Positions 23,632 through 34,765 of a DNA stretch of 64,000 bases are shown piece after piece. The stretch covers positions 62,001 to 126,000 of the forward strand of contig JABYQQ010000021.1 in assembly GCA_022605405.1 (NCBI GenBank), in the 5' to 3' direction. This stretch comes from Earliella scabrosa. Lineage: Eukaryota > Basidiomycota > Agaricomycetes > Polyporales > Polyporaceae. Below the pieces are notes generated by a model that was given only the letters and a program-made list of their open reading frames with translations, did not search any database and was not told where the DNA came from. Both the position numbers and the translations under genes were made by a program. The first letter of the stretch is position 1, and every line of letters starts with the position of its first letter.

Positions 23632-23838
23632 TCGGGAAAGCACGCTGAGCGAACACACAGGCAAGCCATCTATGGTATAATGACGATTCCGAGCTACTGA
23701 CATCAGTGGTAGCCTCATAGATATCCAGTTAGGGCATGAAGGTCGAACGACGTCCCTCAGCGCCCGTGCCAAGCCACATACACGTTCCGTTCGCCACGTC
23801 GAGGCGCCGAAAGCTTCATCTTGCCCACCTCCACCATC

Positions 23839-24455
23839 ATGGACGCCCGTCTTGATTCCTCGACGCCCCGCCACTTTACATGGGTCCCGGAGGCCCTATA
23901 CGACGCGCCCCCACCTAGTGGCACTGCAAGACCGTGGCCCAAGACCGAGATATGGCTCGCGGCAGGGTGTGAGTCGCTGCAGAACGGACGTGAGTGGCCG
24001 GTGTATGAGATACGCGTTTTGGGACCTCGCCCGGGCCACGGGGAGTTGATTCTGGCCAAGGTGAGTAGAAGTCCGTTGTTTCGCCCGGCATCCATCCGCA
24101 CATCGCAACTGTGCAGCTTCCCCTCCCGACCAGCGTCTTGTTTGTTGAAGGCAACGTCCTCCAATACCGGCGGTGGACCAGGGCGATTCAAGGGCGCGAC
24201 TATGAGTTCCCTGAGCTGCAGTCTGCGCAAGCCCACGCCTTGCGAGACATCACGCGATACCTGCGCGTCCTATCCCTACAAGACCGAGTCGACGTCACAG
24301 CAACCCGCTGGGAGGAGTTTAGGTCACGCATGCTGCACGGCTTCATCATGGGGCGCTGCGTGCGCGGCGAAGAACACCTCAAGGACGTTGCATCATGGCT
24401 GCGCGTCACCGTACCCGTAGGTGACCTACTCTCTTCAACACGCCCTGCTCGCTGA
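23839..24455 (+). CDS. Unknown protein of the large transposon
   Basis: ATG 23839. Exon 1 is 23839-24060 (74 codons, ending LILAK before GTGAGT). A 56-nt intron ends in GTGCAG. Exon 2, 24117-24455, stays in frame, giving about 186 aa. Visible features are an aromatic-rich start (FTWVPEALYD), an EIWLAAG segment and a helical C-terminal half (WEEFRSRMLHGFIMGR). I recognise no family. The splice signals and sustained composition argue that it is real. Further exons downstream are possible because a GTAGGT lies at 24418. Confidence 0.5.
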
Positions 24456-25404
24456 GGGGCCCAAACTAGGAAATATATCAATGACGGCGCCAGGCAGGGC
24501 GGGGTCGTACGTCGCCTGACCAAGCCGACACGGGGGGTTGGGTGGGGCGGCGATATACAACGATGGGTAGTACGTTCCTATACCATTCCAGAGACGCCGC
24601 GACGGCGTGACGGGCGTCCACGGAGGCCGAAGGCGGTTAGGTGACTGAATACCCATTGCTTGCGCTCGTTAACGATCGCTCGACGGACCGCGTGGTCAAG
24701 GAAACTGCGGAGTGCGAAAGATGATGCTGAGGCACCGATGGCGATCGATTTTTGTGCGGAGAGTGACCTGTGCGTCATGGATGTCGTCCAAGCGCGCCGC
24801 ACGCTCCGTGTGCCCACTCGCAACCCTTCGTACTGAGGCCGCTACTAGTACTGCTCGATGAAGCCGAGCTCATCAAATGTGAGCTGCACCAAGCCCGCGG
24901 TAGAGCTCACCTACGTTCCCCGGTATTGTCCGCATTCCAAAAGACTTCTTGATGGACGTTCTGATCGCAGCCAATCGAGATCCAACACTTAGCCACCTCC
25001 TGGAAGGTCCATCTGCGCATTTTTAAGGTTTCAGTCGCAACGCCACACATCTGATCGAGTACTCGCCCAGAGTTCGTTCCTCGGCATACGGTAGGTCGTT
25101 CAAAGTGAGCTTGCAACGGACAGGCAGACAGCATGTGCTGTCTGCCTCAATACGACGCTGTTGGGAGACTGAGGGCTTGCCTGTGAGTACCCCATGCGAC
25201 AATGGCTACAGCAAGAGACTCACGAGGGACAGCTTAAAGTCAACAGCCGAACGATCGAACCGTCGTTCTGATTAATTGGGCCTGGGCGAAACCTGACTGC
25301 GTCGGTCGCGAAGGCCCCTTCGACGTTGGCGCAGCCCCCGCCCCTACCTCCTGCCGTCATCTTCCACCGGCGACTGCTCCTGCTTCATCCTTTCCCAACT
25401 ACCA
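24456..25404. other. No supported gene
   Basis: Spacer inside the large element. Open frames here are short and lack convincing splice context or recognisable motifs. Confidence 0.5.
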
Positions 25405-26990
25405 ATGGAAGACGGGCTCGTCCGACGTGCCCGTCTGACCACAGAGCGACTACAGGATCGAGCCGCGAGGGCTGCGCGTCGTCAACAGCGATTCGACGAA
25501 CCCGGAGAGCCAGGACAGGGACCCCCGCACATCGAACGCGCCCACGATGCGACGAACTTGCCCTCGACCGACGACCCAGCCAGAACTACGCGGGTCGAAA
25601 CTATGGAAATGTGGCACGCCGTTGAAGAGCGCCGCACCGTCGAGCATTTCGCCGATGAAGCGGGCCCCTTGGCCCCAGCGGGGTACCACGCCGAGAGAGA
25701 GAGGGACGAGATGCCAGCTTGTGCGTTGAAGAGACTCGCACGACTGGCGGAACGGGCTGACGTCTGTCCCCCAGCCGTACATGCCATCAACAGCTCCGTG
25801 CCCATGACGGACGTGGAGATACGCAGGGCGCCACTCATCGAGCTCGTCAACGCCCACGGCGTCGAAACACGCATGAATGCAGGTGAGCAGTTCGCGAGCT
25901 CACTCCTGCAGGCAACCTCAACGCACGTCAAATAGGTCAGCAGCCAGAACCAGGCTATCCGGCTCGTCAAGACTCTGGGAGGTTCATTCGCCCAACCCAG
26001 AACCTGACGGCCGGTCACTGGCACGCGGTCGCTGAACAGGTAAGTCCTTGCTTTGCTTAAGCTTGGGGTGCGTGCCATCAACACCCCCTGGCAGCGCGCG
26101 GAGGTCATTCGTACCCAGGAGGGAATCAACATCCACGCGGCGGGTCCGCAAGATCGCCAGGCTAGGGAGCGCGACTTCAATCGAGCCAACGGACTGTCGG
26201 GGACGCGGGGTGTGTATCAGCCCTCCTGTATCAGCATGTCACTCTATTGACCGCGTGTGGGGCCACAGGACACGCCCCCGCTGCTCCAGTTCCAATCCCC
26301 GAAGAAGAGGAGCGCCCTGTCACCCCCGAGGGCACCCTCAGTTCCCCTAACGCTCATACGCACACCGCGCCCACTGAACCACGCCCGCTCGCCACGGCGC
26401 CACGTCGCGCTCAGCCTCTGCCCATCGACCAGCGAGTAGTCAACTACCTCGCCCGACAATGGCCCGCCAGAATGGAGGAGGCTCGCATCGTTGCCAATCT
26501 GCCCGCCCCCTTTGGTCCAGGATATCGCGACATCCGCCGCGTTAGGATCATAGGCGGCGTTTTCCGCGACCTGGGCATTGGAACTCGCAAGCAAGATCCG
26601 AAGGAATGCGACGTGAACGATGAGGGCAGGTACCTGACCGTGACCACCCAAGATGTCATGATCACGTTCGGCATTCTTCCGGTCACTTACGGAAGCCTGC
26701 GTTCCCGCCTCGACCTCATGAACGCAATGTACCTCTGGCTGGATGAGAATCGCGGCGCGTGGGATGCGGCAGGGCCCTCGTCAGAGGCGCACATGTTCTG
26801 GTCGGCCATGCGAGTGTTCTTCGCGCCCGAACGCCTGCCCAGCACACTCACGGGAGATATTCCGGCAGCGGTACGCGACGCAATCCAGAAGGGCACGTGG
26901 CACTGGTATAAAGTAGCGAAGCGCATCCATACTTCCCTAGGCATGTTGCGGGACACCGTTCCTGCGCCACACGTGCTTGTCGACAACTAG
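25405..26990 (+). CDS. Unknown protein of the large transposon (about 26.9-kb stop)
   Basis: ATG 25405 opens an Arg/Glu-rich helical N-terminus (RLQDRAARAARRQQRFDEPG). Three introns are suggested (about 25880-25933, 26040-26062, 26211-26269; the second is unusually short). The last exon gives IPEEEERPVTPEG, a Pro/Thr linker, and a folded-looking block (RIIGGVFRDLGIGTR ... RYLTVTTQDVMITFGILP ... HWYKVAKRIH) ending in LVDN. I do not recognise the family. Position between the dioxygenase and the integrase suggests element cargo. Splice sites in the middle are uncertain. Confidence 0.5.
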
Positions 26991-27222
26991 AGCCTGAGCA
27001 ACCTGTAATGCATTTCGTTGAGCATGCGACGTCTGCTATGACTGACAGAGTGCGAGCGCGGACTCTGTGAGGAACTTACAGAGTGATTGTCAACACGCGT
27101 GGACCGTGCCCACCACCCGGAACTTGCAAAGTGAAACAACGAGGTGCGCGTGAGCGAATGCGTCAACCATCCTGAAGCCCGCCGTTGGGTGCAATGTAGC
27201 TGAGCGCCGCAGAGAGACTCAC

Positions 27223-27645
27223 CTAGGCTTCACGCTCGCCCAACCTGCCCCGTGCAGGGAGAGACGCTACGCCATGAGGTGCGAGCGACGCGTCTACCCC
27301 GACTATGCGTTCCTCGACCATCTGCATCCGTGACGATCGGTGGTGCTCTTCACTCGTCTTGCGACGCTCCTCAAGCTGTCGGATCTGGGACTCTTCTTCA
27401 GGAGGAACGGGAGCACTTGCCTGCAGCTGCTGCTCCAGCTCGTGACACCTTTCCTCCAACCGTTGGATCTGCAGCGCCGTCGAGCGCACGACATGGTCCT
27501 TGACTGCCCGAAGGCGGGCGGTTTCCTGGATCTCCATTGGTACGCGGACCTTGTAAAACTTTTTCCACCGAGCACGTTCCTGGGAGTTGCCAGTCGTCGC
27601 CGCCTGCGTCGAAGCCCACGCCGCGTACTCTAAGTCGGTGTGCAT
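27223..27645 (-). CDS. Short coiled-coil protein
   Basis: A single exon of 140 codons from ATG 27645 (MHTDLEYAAWAS). The central part is strongly helical with heptad-like spacing (LQIQRLEERCHELEQQLQAS, then QIRQLEERRK), predicting a coiled coil, so it may dimerise or act as a DNA-binding partner. More 5' coding sequence is possible: a Pro/Ser-rich open frame continues upstream of the chosen Met. No enzymatic motif is seen. Confidence 0.45.
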   Translation of the reverse strand: MHTDLEYAAWASTQAATTGNSQERARWKKFYKVRVPMEIQETARLRAVKDHVVRSTALQIQRLEERCHELEQQLQASAPVPPEEESQIRQLEERRKTSEEHHRSSRMQMVEERIVGVDASLAPHGVASLPARGRLGEREA

Positions 27646-27950
27646 ATCGAAGGGCGGAGCAGAGGGAGAAGTCGAGCCCGATGTAGCGGGTGTTGGAGAG
27701 CTGTCCTCGGAGCCAGTGGGCGCGGGTGGTTGGGATGGATCCCCGGTTGGACTGCCCGTGGCTGTTTCGGATGGAGGAATATGGACTGTACAAGGAGTGG
27801 CAGCGCACAAGTAACCCCGAGACGCCCGATGTTGCGCCCGCCATACGTCTGCGCGCCTCTTGGCGTGCAAGACCGCGTCCCGGAATTGGCGCTGGAGAAT
27901 CAACTCTCCACCTGACTGTCTTCCCGCCTGCCACGTCGCCACCGCTCGCA

Positions 27951-28770
27951 ATGCTCGCGCCCACCCGTCTGTGCACCCGGCTTCCGCACGTTCTCGACTA
28001 CACCCACCTCTCCGACGACGCTTGGCCCGAATGGGACGCCGGCAAGCAGGAGTGGAGCCTGCCTCCAGGGGCCACGCGTCAATGGGATCGCCAATGGCGG
28101 ATGTGGTGCACTTACTGGCCCTCGACTCCTCCCCAGAAGCCCCGTCCTCGTCTAAGCCTGACGACAGACCCCAACTGGCCCGTCGGTGAGGTCTACGACC
28201 GGGTAGAGGAGATATGCGTTGAGGTTGCGAGGCCACTATTCAAGAGTGAGGGGGATGTCGAGCCCAGGGGCTGGGAGAGCGCTTTGGTGAGTACGCCCGT
28301 TGAGTGTCCCGAAGACCGCCTCGCGAATCGTCCGCAGACGCCATTCCCAAGAGATCGCGCAGCAGCAGCAGCCTGGACGATCGCGTATCCTGAGGGCATG
28401 TGCGAGGAGGACCTCCCAGAGGACCTTGCCGTGCTTGCCGCTGCCCTGCGCGACGTGATGCAGTACCTGGCTCACACCGTGGACGAGTTCGACGAGGACA
28501 TGTTGGAGGACGACTGGGTTCTTGTACACGAGGAGGGCACCCAGCTCATGAACATGTTCGGCTTGCGGGGTCCGGAGCGACTAGTGATTCTCCTGGACAC
28601 CTTGCGTAATATGCTACCGGTACGTCGCCTGTCTCTCGACCGCTCGTGCACGCTGACGGACAGTCTAGCGCGGTATCATCCAAAAGTGGCCCGACCGCTA
28701 CACCGCGGGAGCTGCTGAAGAGCGAGAGGTTTGGAGGTGCTCGGTGCAACGGCGGACCTACGAGCTCTGA
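27951..28770 (+). CDS. Unknown acidic protein of the large transposon
   Basis: ATG 27951. Exon 1 is 27951-28286 (112 codons). An intron starting GTGAGTACG ends at CCGCAG near 28336; exon 2 reaches about 28620, and after a short intron a final exon stops at 28770. It has Trp-rich segments (WDRQWRMWCTYW) and an acidic helical block (VDEFDEDMLEDDWVLVHEEG). No known family is recognised. It is convergent with the integrase gene (184 bp between stops). Good splice context and consistent frame use support a real gene. Confidence 0.5.
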
Positions 28771-28954
28771 GCGCAGCCCATGTGTGTATTGAGTGGTTGG
28801 TTATGTACTGCCGGTCGCCGTCTGTCCAAAGCCTGAGATGGTGTGTGGTTGAACGTCGATCGCACGCGCAGCACTCAAGCTTACAACACAACTTTGCATC
28901 ATGAGAGACGATTATCGATACCAACCGTATGTACATGTAAGTGCAACGTCAAGC

Positions 28955-30767
28955 TCAAAACCACGGTCGACAAAGATGGAGAGCGGTCGACCACACGAGG
29001 CGGCGCGCAAGCATATCACGGCTGGTGACGTCGCATTGTTGGGCAAGCTGGTGCTCAAGCCACAGGACTTGGGCGACGGAGAGGGGGCAGCGCGGCGGGT
29101 CGCATGTCACCGAAGACAGCTGCAAGGGTGTGCTGTCGGCAAGGGGCTGGTCGTCGGCGGGCCCGGTGACGACTGGGTTATGTTCAAAATGATGACGCAT
29201 CAGGTTAGCATCCCCGAGGACGTCCCAGTCCACGCCGTAGTTGCTCAGGTCGTCTACGACATCCTCCTGAGGCGCGATTGGGTCGATGCCCCGCGGGCCA
29301 TGCCGAACCATGCCGAACAGAAACAACTCGCGTGGACTAGCCCGAGGTTCGCCGTTGATGTGGATGAGATGAGCGTTCCAGGTCTCGGCCCACTCGGTGG
29401 CATCCTGGTTGATGGCAGGGAGAAACAAATGGTGGACGAGCCAGATGTGGGGTGCGTAGTCCGGATCGAGCCCATAGCTGTGTTCGAGGTCCAAGAAGAA
29501 GACCTTCCACTTGCCGCCGAAACCACAGGTGACGTCGAACCAGAGGCGCTCAATCCGTGTGTTATGGACGCTTCTGACATTGCAGGGGAGGTAGGTACGC
29601 GGTACACAAAGAATGGCGGTGGAGAATTCTCACCGGCCCCATATGTACGACCCCCGGTTCAACCCACGCGAGCGCTCCATCCACTCAGCAACTCTGACAT
29701 TCTCCGTTCCGTGGTCGCCACGCACGCGGCTGGGCACGCCATGACTGCGAGTGGCATCGAGGAAAAGGTCGAGGACGGTGTCGGCGCGGTTGTTGGTGTG
29801 GACTCGGATGCCAGTGACGTAGCGTGAGTGGCCGTCGACGAAACCGTGTATGACCATCTTCCAGCGGATCAACCCTGTGGAGGTTAGAGTTCATGAGTTG
29901 CGCGTCCGTCGGATCAAATTGAAGAAGAGTAGTACATACCATGTTGACCATCGTGGTGCCAAAGGGAGTTCGGGCCGGGGACCTGATACTTCTTACGCAG
30001 CACGCGACGCCGTCCGAAAGAGGGCGGGGCTCCACGGATGCGGAGGTAGGCGCGTCGAATACGAGAGTCCGGTACGCGATGCCCGCGAGAGGCGAGGTGG
30101 CCGGCGATCATGACGCGCCCGAAGTCAGGGAACACGGTGAGGATGTGGCGGACTTCCTCGTCAAGCTGGTCGTCTGAGAGCGTGGAGACCGGGGCCGTGA
30201 CCGTGGTATGAACACGATTGACCGTCCCGTCGGCTTGAATGACGGGTCGGAAGACGGGAGGGCCAGGTTGAGCAAGGCCAAGGCGGAGGGCTTCACGACG
30301 GACGGTGCGTGGACAGCAGTGAAGCAGTCGCGCGATGCGAACAGGCCCACGCATCTCGAGCGCATACTGGAGGAACGTACGGTCGATGACTTTGGGCGGT
30401 CGACCGCGGCGACCTGTGTGGAGAGTCTGGATAACAGGCAGGGCGGGACCATCGGCGGGGTCCATGGATTGGTGGCAGGCGGCGTCGAGATCTGCGATCA
30501 TGCGAGCGAGACTGTCCTGCAATGTACCGAACTCGAGAGGAGGGATGAGACGAAGGTTCTGCAGGCCACATGTTACGACTCCAGACGACGGCAAAGAAAG
30601 CGTAATCGAGTTAGACGAACCTGGCCCGAAGCAGTGCGAAGAGACAGCGCGCGCCGTCGCACTTCCTGAAGACGAGGCGCGTCCCCGACCTGTGTGCGAA
30701 GGGCTACGTTGACATCCCGGAGGAGCTCCGCATAGGCGGCACGGATGTTCTCGAGCTGGGTCGACAT
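28955..30767 (-). CDS. Integrase-core DDE protein (retroviral-integrase-like fold)
   Basis: Exons 30767-30621, 30558-29940, 29874-29634 and 29573-28955 join in frame to about 541 aa. The N-terminal half has a [11 protein letters not shown] basic turn and an HTH-like segment ([20 protein letters not shown]). A second HTH-like region (RRMIAGHL-type; here [18 protein letters not shown]) follows. The catalytic core shows the three acidic residues: Asp in LWHHDGQHG, Asp in VRGDHGTEN and Glu in [18 protein letters not shown]. It belongs to the integrase-core proteins common in Agaricomycetes. Intactness implies an active or recently active enzyme. Why an element with its own pogo-like transposase also carries this is unclear: it may be cargo, or the mark of a nested element. 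Confidence 0.85.
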
Positions 30768-31453
30768 GGGTGCGATGGAGGTGGACGAGCAAGGAGAACA
30801 GGAGGGAGCCGCGGGCGGAGGGCGGGGAGGGCGGCGGTCAGGTCAAAGTTTTCCAAAGTTCAGGCTGCGGGTAGCCCTCGGCCGACACAAATGTTGGGGA
30901 TGAGTCATACTGACGCTAAGCCTCTTGGGAGGCAGTGCCGAGAGCTCGCATGACTCAGAACATAGTCCTTGGCGTGATTGGGGGAGGAGCGGCCGGAGAC
31001 GGGGCCGCGACAAGTGCGCGAAAACGTTCGCAAGTGGGGAGCTCGCGTGGTGAGGAGAAGGGGCTGAACATATGCGTGACGAAGGGTTTGACGACAAATG
31101 CGGTAGTTTGTCACGCCTAACTGCACATGTGTCAGCCGGGAGTTGATATGCATGAGGGTGGCAAATGCATGCAAATGTCAATGTTTGCGGCGCAAAGATT
31201 TAGGCCTGCAGATGTCCTGTGGCGATGCACCTGAGAAGGATTGATAGTCAAGGGAGTGCAATTGTTGTCAATTACTGACAGAGGTGTGCAAAGCGAGGCC
31301 GGCATTTGCGGGGAACTATAACAATAGGCAAGGGATGACCAAAGCTATCAATTGCGAGCTAAAAAGATAGCCACGTTAATAAAGTCCTATAAACCGTCTC
31401 ATACAATCTGGTCGAATATGTTCATTCATATGGCGATGTCACGGGTCACAGGC
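30768..31453. other. Right subterminal region of the large transposon
   Basis: Contains the integrase promoter, then AT-richer sequence with no gene. A further GGTCGAATAT copy lies at about 31410-31419, close to the right inverted end. Confidence 0.6.
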
Positions 31454-31480
31454 CTGGTCGAATAGATTTAAATGGTACAG
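31454..31480. repeat. Right terminal inverted repeat of the 20.5-kb element
   Basis: Exact reverse complement of 10994-11020 (CTGGTCGAATAGATTTAAAT...), directly followed by the TA duplicate at 31481-31482. Confidence 0.95.
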
Positions 31481-33058
31481 TAATGCATCGCTTGTGCGAC
31501 GCTTCAAGTGCACAGGTGGGTGAACCCATCACTTGCTGTCAGCAGACGTTATACCATTGAGTGACTCTGGTACTACTAGGTGCTTTGCGGCAACAGAATG
31601 ACCCGACTGTAGAGGTCTTTATTGGACGACTCATCGCAGCAATAGCGTCCTGGCCCAACGTACAAACCGTCGCATTGAACTTCCACCATTCCCACGCGAG
31701 CATACTTCCAGCGGTATTGACTACCATGCTCAACCTTTCCTCGCTGAAGCATCTTGACATCAACGGCGCCGTCGTGAACGAACAGCATGCTTCTATCTTG
31801 GTCAAGCTCGGGGGGCTCGAAAAGGCCCAGATCTACTCGCCTAGCAAGGCTCTTGTACATGTGCTGCCGCAGTGGCTGGGTAATGATTCGAGGTCGCCAA
31901 CGATGCGACAACTCCACTTGACGGTATGCTAGTCTCCACACAACCGTCTCGGGAATATTCTATGCTAACGAACGGATTGCTCGTCCCACTAGGGCGACTG
32001 CCAAGTTCACTTGACTGAAGACGTTCTGGAGGCAATCGTGCCCGCTCTGAAGGAGACGACCGCGTTCACGCTCGGGGTGCTCGCCGCAAGCGGTCGGCTT
32101 CTGGACGATTCCGCGCTATCATCCTTGGCTCGCCTTCCCCAGCTCCGAACACTCTCGTTCCACTATCAAATGGTACGCTTGCCCTCTCAACGGCCCCCTC
32201 ACGCTTCATGCTGACAACATTCACGATACGTCTCTCATAGATATTGAACCCGCGATCCCTCTATCGCTTCCAGCACCTGCGCTCCCTCACGGTGGTGATC
32301 CATCAAGACCCAGAGACAACTGCCACATCTGTCGCACTGTACAGCTTCGTGTGCAACCTCGTCAGACACGCACCTCTGGAATCGCTCGCGCTGATCCCAG
32401 CTTATAAACTCGTTAGGGGAAGAGGCCCGTCTCCACACGTGAACCCGCTTCTGTCGTCGCTATGTGCACGCCACGCTCCGCGGCTGCGCGTACTCAAGAT
32501 GCCGTTCTTTTACGTCGGAAGGGCTGCTCTGAAGAACTTCTGCCGTGCATGCGCGCGGCTCGAAGAGATCGCGGTGACAGTCTCTAGAGACACGCTGGTA
32601 AGTCTCGCCGAGCGTTCGTAGTCCGGCGCATCGTCACGGTTGCTGATGCGCGCACCCGGGCCCTCTTGATGTAGGACGACTTCTGGTCGTACGCGCCAAA
32701 CATGCGCTGCCTTCGCTCGGTCGAGCTCTGGATCGCCAACTCGCACTTGCCGGCGGTTGTGATCCCCCAGGAGTTTGCGGAGAGGCTGCTGAACGAGTCG
32801 ACGGACATACGCTCTGTCATGGTCGACGGACGGCGTTTTCAGGTGAGCGAACAACGCGTCCGAGTCATCTATGAGCGTTGAGCGGGCCATTGATCATGAA
32901 CTGAGGATGCATCGAAATCATGGCAGGGAACGCGCGTCCGTGGCTCGGACGGCACCTTGCAGCCTCTGGTGGTGGAGAAGTTCGCGTCTCTGGAAGAACA
33001 GTTTCTGCGGGTTCAAGCTCCGCCTTTCCGTATCAAACATCCGTACGAATGGGATTGA
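31481..33058 (+). pseudogene. F-box/LRR-like protein, 3' part of transposon-split gene
   Basis: 31483-31515 is the last 33 nt of exon 2 (donor GTGGGT at 31516), followed by exons 31580-31923, 31993-32172, 32241-32597, 32675-32842 and 32927-33058 (stop TGA). All are open, phases match, and they align with the paralogue at 37840-39550 (LVRHAPLESLALIP / VVRHAPLESLTVRH; RVLKMPFFYVGRAALKNFCR / RVLWMPMCYVGRKALAEFCR). LRR-like repeats would bind the substrate of an SCF ligase. Joined to the fragments at 3519-3725 and 10960-10993, the coding sequence is 1455 nt. No stop or frameshift has accumulated, so disruption is recent or another allele is intact. Confidence 0.85.
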
Positions 33059-33396
33059 AACAACGTGTTTTTTTTGGCGCGATGCAAGTGGATTTCGAGC
33101 CTGTAGTGCTGGCCCTTCCGAGTGCTGGCAGTCGTGCTAGTGTCCGGGCCGGTGAGGCCCGGAGCGCTCTCCTCGGAACATGGATGGCGAGCGCTCCGCC
33201 GTAGCCTGTGCCACGAGTCTGGAGTTCGCGTTGTTCAGTTCCTCCATGTTCCTCAACGTTCAACCTTCCGATTCCAACGCTTCTCTCGGACCTCGCTCCT
33301 ACTGTCTTGTGCTACTAAGTATTTTTGCAAAGGCACCTGCAAAATCCCAGTCAATGCCATCAATTTCGTTCACTCTCATCACGTTCGCTCATCCTC

Positions 33397-34290
33397 ATGA
33401 GTCAGCCCCATGCTACGAACACGTCACGAGAAGACTTTGCCGCCACCGAATTGGATGCTAGCCTGCAGCCCTTCGCACACTTCTTGAACCAATGTCACCC
33501 AGATGCCCATCGATGCGCACAAGGAGTCGTCTTCGGCCTCACGACTGTCAACCCAAGCACAAACGTCCCGTTCACACGCGTCATCTACTATGTCCACGTC
33601 GACTCGGACGCGGCGTTGGGCATGAGCAGTGCTATCCAGGTGAGTCTTCAGTTTTCGGAAACAACTACCTATGAGCTCAACGCTCCAGTGATGGCGTCGA
33701 GGATGTTTCCGTGAGCAGATACTACGGAAACGCTCTTCCGCTGGCGCGATTCGCAAATCGCGAATCGCTCGTTGTGCCAAGACATCCTGCTGAATGCGCG
33801 TCTCCGCGCTTTGCTCCCGGGGATGATTCTGACTTCGGCTTCCCTGTACTTGCAGCGCGTTCTAGAATGGCCTCATGACCGCCAGTTGCAACCCGAGCAG
33901 TGTTTCTCACGACATTTGAACAGTCAAGGGCACTTGACTCCTCGACCGGTCCGCGACCTTGGATGGACACGGCGGGTTTGTCTCGGGCCACAACAAACCA
34001 CGCTGATCCTAGACCTTGGGGCAGTCACGGTCAAGACTCGACAGGCCCGTGCTTCTGGTGAGACTACTATTATCCAGATCCATCCCCTTGAGGTCGGTCA
34101 TCGTTCACTGCATGTTGCTCTTGATCTCGCTCAGGTTATGTTCTCAAGGCACAATATTCGATGCGCCAGCGTTGGTGACAGACGCGTGACGTCACGCGAA
34201 TGTCACGGTCTCAATCCAGCATCTCAACACCCTCTGTACGAGGATCTGACGTCGAAGCAGCTTCACTTAAATCGGCGCAAGCAGACATAG
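33397..34290 (+). CDS. Unknown short gene or gene remnant
   Basis: ATG 33397 opens 81 codons (MSQPHATNTSREDF ... TTVNPSTNVPFTRVIYYVHV) ending at a strong donor GTGAGT (33640). A second open stretch, about 33716-33915, reads like coding sequence (ETLFRWRDSQIANRSLCQD, then LLNARLRALLPGM), but no single intron joins it to exon 1 in frame without a problem, so either an extra small exon or a frameshift exists. Beyond about 33920 the frame stays open to 34290 but contains the regulatory-type palindrome near 34183, so that part is doubtful. No family is recognised. Confidence 0.4.
34183..34203. promoter_or_regulatory. ACGCGTGACGTCACGCG CRE/MluI palindrome
   Basis: Same palindrome as upstream of the BTB genes: TGACGTCA (ATF/CREB-type bZIP site) embedded in ACGCGT sites. 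Here it is about 570 bp upstream of the alpha/beta hydrolase start. Confidence 0.5.
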
Positions 34291-34765
34291 ACGGCATACA
34301 GCTGACTGCGCGGACCGCTACACGATCTCAAAATGTCTCACGTCCTCACACCTGACCCGGATTCGCCACCCTGCTACATAGGCGTATGGTATGACCAAGG
34401 TTCTTAGCAGCGTCTGCAGAGAATTGATGTTCTCTACTTTCTGTAAGTACAGGCAACCAGCAGAACACACCTTGCGCGACTACGACGCCATTCATCTACT
34501 TCTCGCCAAGACCCTGTTCGGACCGGGCGATCAATACGAGAACTGAAGCTTACCATTCAGAACGGTACGAAGCTCGAACGTCCATCATCATGTGTGCATT
34601 ACGGCAAATTAAACCCTAGACTTTGCAGCCGCCGTCCGCGCAATTTCCGTCAACGCTGTGATGTACAAAAGTCCTCTGCTTCGCCGTCGCTCCACTTGGA
34701 CCGTTCTCTGCCGTCGCTTCGCCATACGTTGCACTTGTCCCTCGAAAGACACACGCTTGACTATC

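Larger units (their letters stand above)
22285..23838. other. Intergenic region inside the large element, with direct repeats and a strong hairpin
   Basis: Apart from a possible 5' extension of the TET/JBP gene (22380-22700), no supported gene is seen. It holds a 49-bp perfect direct repeat and a 26-bp-arm inverted repeat, listed separately. Confidence 0.5.
10992..31482. mobile_element. 20.5-kb TA-flanked TIR transposon with Ulp1-DDE transposase, HECT-like, TET/JBP and integrase genes
   Basis: A TA dinucleotide at 10992-10993 and 31481-31482 flanks perfect 27-bp inverted ends (10994-11020, starting CTGTACCATTTAAATC; complement 31454-31480), making the element 20,487 bp. TA duplication plus a pogo-like DDE gene 219 bp from the left end fits the Tc1/mariner/pogo superfamily, but such elements are normally 1-5 kb. 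Gene order: Ulp1-DDE (-), HECT-like (+), TET/JBP (-), unknown (+), unknown (+), coiled coil (-), unknown (+), integrase (-). Perfect ends and open catalytic genes indicate recent movement. Excising it restores host exon 2 to 67 nt in frame. It may instead be a smaller element that swallowed another; I see no clean internal boundary. Confidence 0.85.

Noticed and set aside
25482..26189. Long minus-strand open frame
   Set aside because: Antisense shadow of the plus-strand gene 25405-26990; Ser/Arg-rich without motifs or splice signals.
10994..31480. Maverick/Polinton interpretation of the large element (integrase plus cysteine protease)
   Set aside because: No DNA polymerase B, packaging ATPase or capsid-like gene was seen; ends are only 27 bp with a TA duplication, which fits pogo/mariner chemistry instead.
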